Source: Bacillus sp. FJAT-29790
GTDB taxonomy: Bacteria > Bacillota > Bacilli > Bacillales > Cytobacillaceae
Assembly (NCBI RefSeq): GCF_019039215.1
Contig: NZ_JAHNZZ010000004.1
Location: 144,525 to 208,524, forward strand
Reading direction: 5' to 3'
DNA length: 64,000 bases
Shown here piece by piece: positions 36,985 through 44,329 of this stretch. Every line of letters starts with the position of its first letter. Within the stretch, counting starts at the first letter, position 1. Under the pieces are notes generated by a model. That model was not told the origin of the DNA. It did not search any database and saw only the letters and a program-made list of their open reading frames with translations. The position numbers and the translations under genes were made by a program.

Positions 36985-38388
36985 ATGAGAAAAATGATGC
37001 CAATGGTTGTATGTGTAAGTCTATTTTTCGTTGGATTGGCTACGCCTATTCATGTTGTGCATGGTTCTGCTCCTATCCTTAGCGGCAACAGCGTAGGAAG
37101 TCCTGAGCATTCACAAGTATCAGCTTTAACAATAGAGGAAGCAATCGATCTGGCTCTATCGAATGATCAAACAATCATTCTTTTAGGCTATCAATACGAA
37201 ATTCTTAAGCTTGACAGAATAATAAGCGAAAATACAATTATTGATCTAGAGGAAGAAATCAGAAATGCAGAAAATTATAGTGCACAACCGACAAACCCGG
37301 ATGTAGTAAGACAAAGTATCATAAAAAATATTCAATCTAAAAATGCTGGAGTTAAGGATAAAAGCTATGGAGAAGAGTGGCCACCTGAGCTGATAGAAGA
37401 AGTGGAAACCTTAACAGCAAGTACAATTCAAGCAAACAGGGCTATAAATGCCCAGAATGCTTCAAGAGCCAGTCAGGTAAAGGATACACTGACTTCTAAT
37501 ATTGATAGTTTAAAAAATGGATTAAAAAATAATGAAATAAACAAGGAAAAAAATCAATTGCAAGTGGCGGAAACGAAGGAAGGAATTCGTTTCATGATAA
37601 AAGGGCGCATTGTCGAGCTTCTAAGTTTAAAAGCAGGCTTGGATTTCCAAGATCAGCATCTTAATCTTTTAAAAGATGACATTAAAAAAGCAGAAACGGA
37701 ATTAAATACGGGAACTGCTTCTTATAATAGTTTAATAAGGTTGAAGAGGGATTTGCAAACCAACGAGCAAGAAAGGGAAAAAAGGCAAAAGCAATATGAT
37801 CTTGAATTAACGCGGCTATTACACGATATTAATTATCCCACAAATAAAAAGGTAGAATTAATCTCACCCAATTTAAAAAACCTTAAAAAAATTAACATGT
37901 CAAAAGTTAATGAAACAAAGGAGAAATTCTTAGCCAATTCATTTGAGTTAAAACGGATAGATCAAGATTTAGCCAAATTAGCATATGATCGTAAACAAAT
38001 AATAAACAAAAGAGATGAAGGGAATTCAGATAACGTTGAAAACTCATATCTTTTGGAGGAAATAAAGCAACAAGAGATTAAGATAAAATTAGAAGAAAAA
38101 AATAAAATCGAAAAAGACCTCCCTAAACAAGTGACAACCATCTATGAAAAAGCAGATGAAGCTTATTCAGATATTATAAATAAACAAACACTAAAAACAC
38201 ACCAAATTGAAGATGAGAGAAATTTAGAAATTCAATACGAGTTAGGCCTTATTTCTTGGCATGACTATAAAAAGGCTAGCTTTTCAACCAAACAAATTGC
38301 ATTTGACGAACTAATGGCAAATTACTCGTACTATCTTAAGCTTAGTGAGATGGAAGCGCTTGAAAGAGGGATTATGTTTTCTAAATAG
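36985..38388 (+). CDS. TolC-like secreted coiled-coil protein
   Basis: This 467-residue protein has a signal peptide (about 1-28, ending VVHG). The sequence ALTIEEAIDLALSNDQTIIL, then GYQYEILKLDRIISEN, is the N-terminal signature of TolC/outer-membrane-efflux family proteins. Long heptad-rich helices fill the rest (about 80-260 and 300-460), including GTASYNSLIRLKRDLQTNEQ, again like TolC helical hairpins. Gram-positive cells lack an outer membrane, so it is more likely a secreted, wall-spanning helical protein. The frame opens at TTG 36979, but ATG 36985 has better spacing from AAAAGGAGGG. It lies among S-layer genes; function unknown. Confidence 0.75.
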   Translation: MRKMMPMVVCVSLFFVGLATPIHVVHGSAPILSGNSVGSPEHSQVSALTIEEAIDLALSNDQTIILLGYQYEILKLDRIISENTIIDLEEEIRNAENYSAQPTNPDVVRQSIIKNIQSKNAGVKDKSYGEEWPPELIEEVETLTASTIQANRAINAQNASRASQVKDTLTSNIDSLKNGLKNNEINKEKNQLQVAETKEGIRFMIKGRIVELLSLKAGLDFQDQHLNLLKDDIKKAETELNTGTASYNSLIRLKRDLQTNEQEREKRQKQYDLELTRLLHDINYPTNKKVELISPNLKNLKKINMSKVNETKEKFLANSFELKRIDQDLAKLAYDRKQIINKRDEGNSDNVENSYLLEEIKQQEIKIKLEEKNKIEKDLPKQVTTIYEKADEAYSDIINKQTLKTHQIEDERNLEIQYELGLISWHDYKKASFSTKQIAFDELMANYSYYLKLSEMEALERGIMFSK

Positions 38389-38413
38389 TGGTAGATTCGG
38401 TGACGCGTAGGGA

Positions 38414-38593
38414 ATGGTGTCACTTCCCAAAGTAAGTGCGATTAACGCTAAGACTTTAGAAGTTAAATTCAACAGAGCTGTTGATACTGAAAAAGCTGTA
38501 TTTGAATTGAAGAAAGACGGTTTCAAGTCTAACTGCAATTGCATAAAGTGCAGTGACGACCCGAAGTTTGTCGAAAGATTAGTAGACAAATAG
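38414..38593 (+). pseudogene. Fragment of an S-layer protein gene
   Basis: The frame reads KVSAINAKTLEVKFNRAVDT then EKAVFELKKDGF, the inter-domain motif found in Bacillaceae S-layer proteins (VSAINAKT-EVKFN-AVDT-KA-F). It then continues with a cysteine-rich tail (NCNCIKC) unlike those proteins and stops at 38593. It lacks signal peptide and SLH domains, so it is a leftover piece of a larger, deleted gene. Confidence 0.65.
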
Positions 38594-38603
38594 ATTGTAG
38601 GTA

Positions 38604-38640
38604 GGCTCTGTGGAGAGAAAATCTCTGCAGGGCTTTTCTT
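38604..38640 (+). terminator. Repeated terminator, copy 2
   Basis: GGCTCTGTGGAGAG, AAAA, TCTCTGCAGGGCTTTTC. Same family as those at 33011, 43901 and 48872. Confidence 0.8.
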
Positions 38641-38822
38641 TTTAGAAGATAACCGAAATTGAAAAAGTACCTCTGCCACACCAGGGATTAATAATAGGTA
38701 TAGAAGTTTAAATCTGCCTCCTCCTAGCCCTCTTGGTACAACAAAGTTCTCATAATCTTCATCTTCACCAAATACAGATTTATATGGATTTAATACCATT
38801 CCTTCTCATCGGTATTAGGTAA

Positions 38823-38963
38823 TTAGAGAGGAAAATTGTTAGCATCACGTACTTGTTCATAAGAATTGATTACTTTATCATTCAAATCAACATTTTTATA
38901 GCCTTTCATATTGTACCCCTTATTTAAACGTGCTCCGTTCAATGCTTTTGATGCCAGAGCTCT
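38823..38963 (-). pseudogene. Gene remnant of unknown origin
   Basis: On the minus strand the frame reads RALASKALNGARLNKGYNMK, then GYKNVDLNDKVINSYEQ, and stops at 38823. It looks protein-like but has no start signal and I do not recognise it. The neighbouring 38650-38800 (minus frame NPYKSVFGEDEDYENFVVPR) also looks like coding debris. Together they suggest deleted genes between the TolC-like gene and the next SLH gene. Confidence 0.35.
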
Positions 38964-39007
38964 AAAAAAGCACTACTCACTTATTAGAGTGAACAATGCT
39001 TTTTTTA
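38964..39007 (-). terminator. Terminator of the SLH gene at 39035
   Basis: Read on the minus strand: AAAAAAAGCATTGTTCACTC, then GAGTGAGTAGTGCTTTTTT. It lies 28 bp past the stop codon. Confidence 0.8.
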
Positions 39008-39034
39008 GATCTACTTATTGTTTGCTATCAGAGA

Positions 39035-40324
39035 CTATTCAACTGGCAAATAACGATCATCCATCACTCTTGCCATAAAAGAAGAAAATTGAGCACGAGT
39101 CACTGGATTGTTTGGTTTAAAGGTATTGTCATTATATCCCGTTGTAATTTTGTTGGCAGCAAGAGCAGAAATATAGTTATGAGCCCAATGTCTGCCTGGA
39201 ACATCTGTATATTCATTATTATTTTTGCCTGTTAGTTCGTAGGCGTTCACTAAAATACGAGCCATCTCATCACGTGTTAATGGATCATTTGGGTTGAACT
39301 TCTGTACATTTGGGTAAATTCCTTCTGCCACTAGAGCAGCAATCGCTCCATATGCCCAATGATTTTTCGGAACATCGGTAAATCCAGGGGCTGGTCGGTT
39401 ATCAGTGTCTAAATAGAGAGCGCGTGCAATCATGGTTGCTGCCTGAGCACGGGACACTGTTGCGTTTGGATTAAAGCTTCCATCCTGATATCCCTTTATG
39501 ATTCCTTGATCCGATAAATACGCGATTTCTTTTACAGCCCAGTGCTTTAAATCAACATCCTTAAATGGCAGCGCATTTACTTCAAAGAAATAAGGCCCAG
39601 TTCCGTAAGACATTTTTAAATAGTAGGATCCAGGATTTAATTTGATGGTATTATCCCAATATTCAAGTGTCCTTATATAATTCTGTTCTGAATCATAAAG
39701 GTTTGTACTGGATGGAAGGTTAAACCCATATAATCCGGCAACCGGGACATCAAATTTAAAATAGTCCACCTCTCTAAAGGTGTCCATAATTGTTTTTAGT
39801 TGGTGGATGTTTGCATAATAACGAGTATTGAGTAAAATTGGGTTTGCAGATTTAAAGTCACCGTTGGGTTCTAATTCGTAGTAAATCGGGTCCGACAGCT
39901 CCACCGTCATTTTGTATGGGAAAACATCATCTGCATAGTTTGCCGTAAGTCTTATCGTATACTCGCCCTTTGGCAAAGCAATTTCATCTTGAATAAAATC
40001 TCTAGAGCTTATGTCATTATGCGTCATTAGAATCTTTTTCTTATTTTCATCAATTAAATCAAAAATCATCACTTCTTCATTTGTATCGACGGTAAACTTA
40101 ATTTTCTTATTTTTATTCAAGACAATTTTGTAAAAGTCTTCCTTACCTTCTAATCCATTCCCCTCTACAGTAGCAAGCACTTTGGCTCCTGCTTGCTTAA
40201 AGGTTAATAGCTTAGGAGATTCAAAGCTAGTTTCTACAGCAATTATCTCTTCTGCATACGCGGGCAATAAAGGCTGGCTTAGAAGCGCAATTCCTGTAAC
40301 TAGTCCAATAAAGTGTTTTTTCAT
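39035..40324 (-). CDS. SLH surface protein controlled by a c-di-GMP riboswitch
   Basis: This 429-residue protein has a signal peptide (about 1-25, LPAYAEE). Two PPC-like beta domains follow (about 35-150 and 150-250), suggested by KEDFYKIVLNKNKKIKFTVD and REVDYFKFDVPVAGLYGFNL. Three SLH domains lie at about 255-425: FKDVDLKHWAVKEI, FTDVPKNHWAYGAI and YTDVPGRHWAHNYI. The start ATG 40324 follows AGGGGGAAAA. It has no catalytic motif I can see; PPC and SLH domains suggest a wall-anchored binding or matrix protein. The leader contains a GEMM-type aptamer and terminator, so its expression should answer to cyclic di-GMP, linking it to a sessile or motile switch. Confidence 0.9.
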   Translation of the reverse strand: MKKHFIGLVTGIALLSQPLLPAYAEEIIAVETSFESPKLLTFKQAGAKVLATVEGNGLEGKEDFYKIVLNKNKKIKFTVDTNEEVMIFDLIDENKKKILMTHNDISSRDFIQDEIALPKGEYTIRLTANYADDVFPYKMTVELSDPIYYELEPNGDFKSANPILLNTRYYANIHQLKTIMDTFREVDYFKFDVPVAGLYGFNLPSSTNLYDSEQNYIRTLEYWDNTIKLNPGSYYLKMSYGTGPYFFEVNALPFKDVDLKHWAVKEIAYLSDQGIIKGYQDGSFNPNATVSRAQAATMIARALYLDTDNRPAPGFTDVPKNHWAYGAIAALVAEGIYPNVQKFNPNDPLTRDEMARILVNAYELTGKNNNEYTDVPGRHWAHNYISALAANKITTGYNDNTFKPNNPVTRAQFSSFMARVMDDRYLPVE

Positions 40325-40370
40325 TTCAAGTTTTCCCCCTAAAATGGTAATAAGTTTTTAACTGCACAAG

Positions 40371-40401
40371 AAAAAGACTATCCTGATTTAAGAATAGCCA
40401 C
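40371..40401 (-). terminator. Riboswitch expression-platform terminator
   Basis: On the minus strand GGCTATTC, loop TTAAATCA, GGATAGTC, then TTTTT. It lies between the c-di-GMP aptamer and the SLH start codon. Confidence 0.8.
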
Positions 40402-40437
40402 CGTTAAAAAGTTATAGAAATTTCCCCTTCTAACAAT

Positions 40438-40516
40438 GGTAACCCGACTGTCATAGATAAAATATATCCTTAGACTCGTAGCTTTGCGTCCCATACTTTA
40501 ATATGGTTTGCCTTTT
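40438..40516 (-). promoter_or_regulatory. Cyclic di-GMP-I (GEMM) riboswitch aptamer
   Basis: On the minus strand the leader of the SLH gene contains, in order, the conserved GEMM-I blocks GGCAAACC, a short hairpin CCATA...TATGG, GGGACGCAAAGCTACGAG, TCTAA, a variable P2 hairpin and CAGTCGGGTTACC. These match the class I c-di-GMP aptamer (Rfam RF01051 type) as I know it: the GACGCAAAGC junction and the CAGTCGGGTT 3' strand are diagnostic. GGCAAACC pairs with the terminal GGGTTACC strand. An intrinsic terminator follows about 40 nt downstream, so transcription is likely controlled by c-di-GMP. The direction (on or off) cannot be judged by eye. Confidence 0.9.
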
Positions 40517-40861
40517 TCATTTGTATAACACTAACTATATTACCATAAAAATCAAAAATAGGAAGTTTGAATTAGGAAAATAGTATTACATAAACTCGCC
40601 ATATAGAGTAAAAATCCTACTTGTAGCCTATTGAATAAAGTTTGATTAAATTATTTAAAAAATAAACTAATTAAACCACGTTTTGTTACGTAGTTTATGG
40701 AAATAGGAGAAATCGCCGATAATCGCCTTTAACCTTAGTTTACATAATCTAATAGGGCTTTTCTTTTTGAGTCCAAAAGGGATTGACGAACAACTTTGTT
40801 AGAATAGTGTAAACGAGCACAATATTTCGATTTTTCTTTTACATTAACCCGGAGGAATCTT

Positions 40862-40935
40862 AAATGAGAAACATAGGGACAGTTCTTACGTATCATCATT
40901 CTTCAATTTTGTCGAAGATTGCTAGATTTGGTTGA
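40862..40935 (+). repeat. Dispersed repeat (GAAACA-AGGGAC-GTTCTT type) with a short frame
   Basis: GAAACATAGGGACAGTTCTT here matches GAAACACAGGGACGGTTCTT at 43866, and both continue to a GTxTCATC block. The copy here follows a good ribosome site (CCCGGAGGAATCTTAAATG) and gives a 23-codon frame ending at 40935. The repeat may have landed just inside a former gene start. Related shorter pieces occur near 48811 and 59292. Confidence 0.55.
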
Positions 40936-40947
40936 AAGTTTAATTAT

Positions 40948-40985
40948 GAACAGGGAGCAGCTAAGTTGGCTCCCTGTTTCTTTTT
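40948..40985. terminator. Bidirectional terminator
   Basis: AACAGGGAGC, loop, GCTCCCTGTT then TTCTTTTTT. It lies between the short frame above and the minus-strand zinc-ribbon gene. Confidence 0.85.
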
Positions 40986-40988
40986 TAT

Positions 40989-41453
40989 TCAAAATTTTGA
41001 AGTGGGGGATTTCTGTCTGACAATGGAAAAAATAGTTTTAACAATATCAGTAGCATAATTATTTGCACTTTCTTTGACTTGTTCAATAGAGTTTTCTGCT
41101 ACGGTTTTTGCAATATCTTTTGCGGCTGATTTTGCTTTATAGCTAATTGAATCTGTATCTTTTGTGTATTTAATTGAATGAAGATCTTGAATTGCTTTTT
41201 CTAAATCCTCTATAACTTGCGCATTTTTCGCCGAAAGTAGCTTTTGAGCTTCCTCTAGTTCTTCATTTTTGAAGAATATATCAAATATTTCTTGTGTTGA
41301 TTTATCATCAAATTCTTGTTGTGGAATTGAAGGCTCATGAACTTCTTTTTCAATTTCGGGTTCCAAGGAATGTGATAAAAATTTATAACCACACTCATGA
41401 CAAAACTTTGATTCTTCAATTCTCTTAGTTCCACATTCAGGACAAAATTTCAT
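40989..41453 (-). CDS. Zinc-ribbon domain protein, 154 aa
   Basis: The N terminus MKFCPECGTKRIEESKFCHE, then CGYKF, gives two CxxC pairs (Cys4, Cys7, Cys18, Cys21), a typical zinc ribbon. The middle is acidic and the C-terminal half is an amphipathic helical region (AKDIAKTVAENSIEQVKESA). There is no signal peptide or clear membrane span, so the protein is cytoplasmic or peripheral. The start ATG 41453 has AAAAGGGGGAACA upstream on the minus strand. The zinc ribbon suggests a nucleic acid- or protein-binding role; the function is not known. It sits alone among surface-protein genes. Confidence 0.8.
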   Translation of the reverse strand: MKFCPECGTKRIEESKFCHECGYKFLSHSLEPEIEKEVHEPSIPQQEFDDKSTQEIFDIFFKNEELEEAQKLLSAKNAQVIEDLEKAIQDLHSIKYTKDTDSISYKAKSAAKDIAKTVAENSIEQVKESANNYATDIVKTIFSIVRQKSPTSKF

Positions 41454-41709
41454 GTTGTTCCCCCTTTTGGTTCACCTTTTCTACATTCACCGCCATAAAG
41501 CATAGCCATTCTCATCCAATTGTTTGGAATTCAAAATCGTAGAATTCATCTCCTATCTTCATATCTTTATAGGTATATAATACCATTTAGAAGCCCGGAT
41601 TGTTGAACAAAGATCAAATATATTCCATTAATTTTAGTACAGTGAGAGCAGGGTCAAAAGGATGTTTTCCGTGTAATGAAAGCGTCTTTTTTGGGACAGT
41701 AAAAGTTAA

Positions 41710-41721
41710 TCAAACGTTTGA
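41710..41721. promoter_or_regulatory. TCAAACGTTTGA palindrome
   Basis: A perfect 12-bp dyad within TTAATCAAACGTTTGAACAA. The same core forms the centre of the 32-bp palindrome at 49082-49113. A shared binding site is possible. Confidence 0.35.
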
Positions 41722-41760
41722 ACAATAAAAACAATCATGATTTTTGCAATCTTAACCAAG

Positions 41761-41857
41761 TATGTAAATGTCGTCGGCTCCATTTCACTGCGCTGGTGAT
41801 TACTACGTACATCAAGGCTTGTTCAACGAATCCGACGACGATTTAGTTTTTACATAG
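41761..41857. other. Inverted-repeat segment, possible MITE or long hairpin
   Basis: TATGTAAATGTCGTCGG at the left is matched by the reverse complement of CCGACGACGATTTAGTTTTT plus ACATA at the right. The arms are GTCGTCGG/CCGACGAC plus TATGTAAA/TTTACATA, interrupted by a few bases. A 29-codon frame from ATG 41768 fills it but has no ribosome site. The rest of 41454-42190 has no supported gene. Confidence 0.35.
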
Positions 41858-42190
41858 AATAAGAATAGGATAATAAAGGGGACTAATCAGGGAAAGGAGG
41901 ACTAAAGAAAAGGGGTCAGACTCCTACTTCTAGAATTCATCGCACTGCAGTCAAAAAAGAAAAAATACTGTCAAGAATTTAAAAGTACATTTTAGATAAG
42001 ACAGCGATTCCAAAGATAATAATTCATCTTATATATTTGTAAAATTTTATAATGTATGTCGTATTTTGGAGATTAATAGTATAATATACTTATTTTAGAG
42101 GTGAAATGAAAAAAAAGTCCTAGTCAAAAGACTAGAGAACTGCGGAAATTTAATTTCAAGAGACTATAATTAAATAGAGGTGAATAAATA

Positions 42191-43843
42191 GTGGTTTTTA
42201 AGAAGAATGGATTATTAAATAAAACTGTTGCACTTGTTCTAACGGCTGCATTGGCTTCTCCTTTTGCTGTATTATCAGATAATAAGGTAAAAGCAGCAGC
42301 TGAGCCAATAACAGGATCTGTTGAATACAGTTTGCTAGATGATGATGGGAAAACTTTTGTCCCATCTGATAAAATAGATTTCAACAATCTTTCCAGGTTT
42401 ACAGGTGGTGTAGTGGATTATACATCCTTATGGGGATACAGGGAAGAAACTGGGAGTTCCAACGATGGAAAGGCTTTAACAAAAGCCTCTCTCGAACCTG
42501 GCAAATATGCAATCACTGCAAAGGTTAGTCCTACAGTAACTGTGACAAGTTTTGTAGAGGTTAAAGCAAGTAGTAAAGCAACAAAGGTTAAAGCAATTGC
42601 GCTTCCTTCTTCGGATAAAGTTGATCAAATGAAATCAGGGAAAATCAGCGGTGTTATTGCTGAGGGCACAACGGTAGTAATTAAAAATAAAGATACTGCC
42701 TGGACAACAAAAACAGACGAGAATGGTAAATTTACTGTATACGTCCCTGCTGGCTCTTACGATATTATTGTTGATTCAGCTACTGGTATGAAAAATAATA
42801 AATACTCTATAAAAGTTCAAGCGGGTCAAAACAACTTGCCGTTTGATGATTTACAGGTTAATACAGTGGTGGATGATACCTTAGGCTTTGAATTAGGAAA
42901 CGACAAAGCCTCTAAGCCTTCAGTAAATCCTGAATCAAAGGAATACAAAGGCAAGGCTGTTCAAAATTCTACGGTACGAGCTTATACTGTTGATGATAAA
43001 GGAAATGTAGATCTCTATACATTGATTGGCGAGACTGTGACTAAAAAGGCAACTGCCTCCTCCACAATTGGAGAATTCTCTATTAAGTTAAAAGAAGCTC
43101 AGCCAGGTAAAAAGATAAAGCTTGTTGTGGAAGATGAGGCACTCAACAGCTATTCACCTATTGGTGAATTGTTTGATAAAGCTTTAGATAAAATTGACCC
43201 TGTATTAGCAGCTGATTCAAAGGCACAAGTGGGAAAAGACGTAAATATTGCATTCGCTGATAAATCAGGTTCATTAGTAACCTCAATAGACCTAGTAGTA
43301 ACATTAAAGGAAGGAACGAATAATCCAATTACTTTAACAAAAATGATAAAAGGAACTGATGGTAAAACGACTGGTGATTACAAAATTACGAGTGGAAAAA
43401 TTACAATCAGTAATCAAACAATCTTAACTAACATATCAGATTTTACAAAGGATACAGTTTTCGATATTACCGTTAAAGCTTCAGGCTTTAAAGATTCAAG
43501 CGTAGAACAAACTGTTTTAGCAGTAAGTGCACCGTCATTAACTGCTTCTGTAGCAAAAGCTACAAATGAGGGTGTAAAACTGACAGCATCAACTAAAGTT
43601 TCAGGAAATACAATTAAATATAAAATCTCTGCAGATTCAATTGAAACCCCAAAATTGTACTCAACAGTAAACGATGCAACAACATTAACAGCAAGCCCAA
43701 CCGATAATATTATAGGTGTAGATGCAACAACGAATAAATATTTAGCTGTTTATGAGTTGGATAAAGATAGTAAGGTTATAAAATTTAAACAAATATTATT
43801 AACTAAAAACAATATTCAAGTAGTTGCTGCAGATGCTCCTTAA
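42191..43843 (+). CDS. Secreted protein with carboxypeptidase-regulatory-like domain, 550 aa
   Basis: The start is GTG 42191 behind AGAGGTGAATAAATA. A signal peptide covers about 1-38 (TAALASPFAVLSDNKVKAAA). Residues about 150-220 resemble a carboxypeptidase-regulatory-like beta sandwich (SGVIAEGTTVVIKNKDTAWT, then TDENGKFTVYVPAGSYDIIV). The remainder is Thr/Lys/Val-rich and likely beta-structured, with a segment (about 340-445, beginning DPVLAADSKAQVGKDVNIAF) like bacterial Ig modules. No SLH, sortase or lipobox signal is present, so how it is held at the surface is unclear. It is an isolated gene between terminators; the function is unknown. Confidence 0.82.
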   Translation: MVFKKNGLLNKTVALVLTAALASPFAVLSDNKVKAAAEPITGSVEYSLLDDDGKTFVPSDKIDFNNLSRFTGGVVDYTSLWGYREETGSSNDGKALTKASLEPGKYAITAKVSPTVTVTSFVEVKASSKATKVKAIALPSSDKVDQMKSGKISGVIAEGTTVVIKNKDTAWTTKTDENGKFTVYVPAGSYDIIVDSATGMKNNKYSIKVQAGQNNLPFDDLQVNTVVDDTLGFELGNDKASKPSVNPESKEYKGKAVQNSTVRAYTVDDKGNVDLYTLIGETVTKKATASSTIGEFSIKLKEAQPGKKIKLVVEDEALNSYSPIGELFDKALDKIDPVLAADSKAQVGKDVNIAFADKSGSLVTSIDLVVTLKEGTNNPITLTKMIKGTDGKTTGDYKITSGKITISNQTILTNISDFTKDTVFDITVKASGFKDSSVEQTVLAVSAPSLTASVAKATNEGVKLTASTKVSGNTIKYKISADSIETPKLYSTVNDATTLTASPTDNIIGVDATTNKYLAVYELDKDSKVIKFKQILLTKNNIQVVAADAP

Positions 43844-43857
43844 CGCGCGCGGGAGGG

Positions 43858-43900
43858 ACACGAGTGAAACACAGGGACGGTTCTTCCGTTTCATCAAAGA
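43858..43900 (+). repeat. Dispersed repeat, second copy
   Basis: GAAACACAGGGACGGTTCTT then CCGTTTCATC matches the copy at 40866. TGAAAC and GTTTCA form short inverted ends. Confidence 0.6.
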
Positions 43901-43942
43901 AAGGCTCCGTGGAGGGTAAAATCTCTGCGGTGCTTTTCTTTT
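43901..43942 (+). terminator. Repeated terminator, copy 3
   Basis: AAGGCTCCGTGGAGGGTAAA then ATCTCTGCGGTGCTTTTC. The similarity with copy 4 (48872) continues for about 50 bp downstream (TCAATTGATT..GCT.ACTTTTATTTT). Confidence 0.75.
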
Positions 43943-44106
43943 TCCTTTTCAATTGATTCGCTGACTTTTATTTTCAATTTTGTCGAAGAATTTAATGTAT
44001 TATAATGGAAAAATATTAGGAGAGTGCGACGGAGTTGGGCAGTGGGCTGGAAAGTGCAAAACGACCTATAAGAAGTGAACCATCAAAAAAAGAGGAAGTC
44101 GGGTAA

Positions 44107-44180
44107 GGAAGAGCTGTTGGAGTTAGGAATATAGGTAAATAGAAGACAGAGAGTAAATATATGAGCTTTCTGTCTTTTTT
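44107..44180 (+). other. 3' end fragment of a duplicated SLH gene, with terminator
   Basis: AGAGCTGTTGGAGTTAG and then TAGGTAAATAGA at 44110-44142 closely match 48780-48812, which is the last codons and stop of the SLH gene at 47231. Here no gene precedes it. AGACAGA pairs with TTCTGTCT and a T run (44144-44180), forming a terminator. The remainder of 43943-44329 holds no supported gene. Confidence 0.5.
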
Positions 44181-44329
44181 TGATGATCGTTCATGTGGAT
44201 GCAAATGGGATCGAATGAGAACAAAAGAGCCAATCTTTAATGAAAGAGATTGACTCTTCTTTTCAGTATTCAGGGATAGGTAATTAGAACTGGGTTGATA
44301 ATATTTTAGGCTTAGCACAAAACCTTAGA

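Noticed and set aside
38311-38799. Minus-strand open frame of 162 codons
   Set aside because: It runs antisense through the S-layer fragment, a terminator and the end of the TolC-like gene; only its first 50 residues look protein-like and it lacks a properly spaced ribosome site.
44016-44318. Minus-strand open frame of 100 codons
   Set aside because: It covers a plus-strand terminator and the fragment of an SLH gene tail; no ribosome site or recognisable domain.
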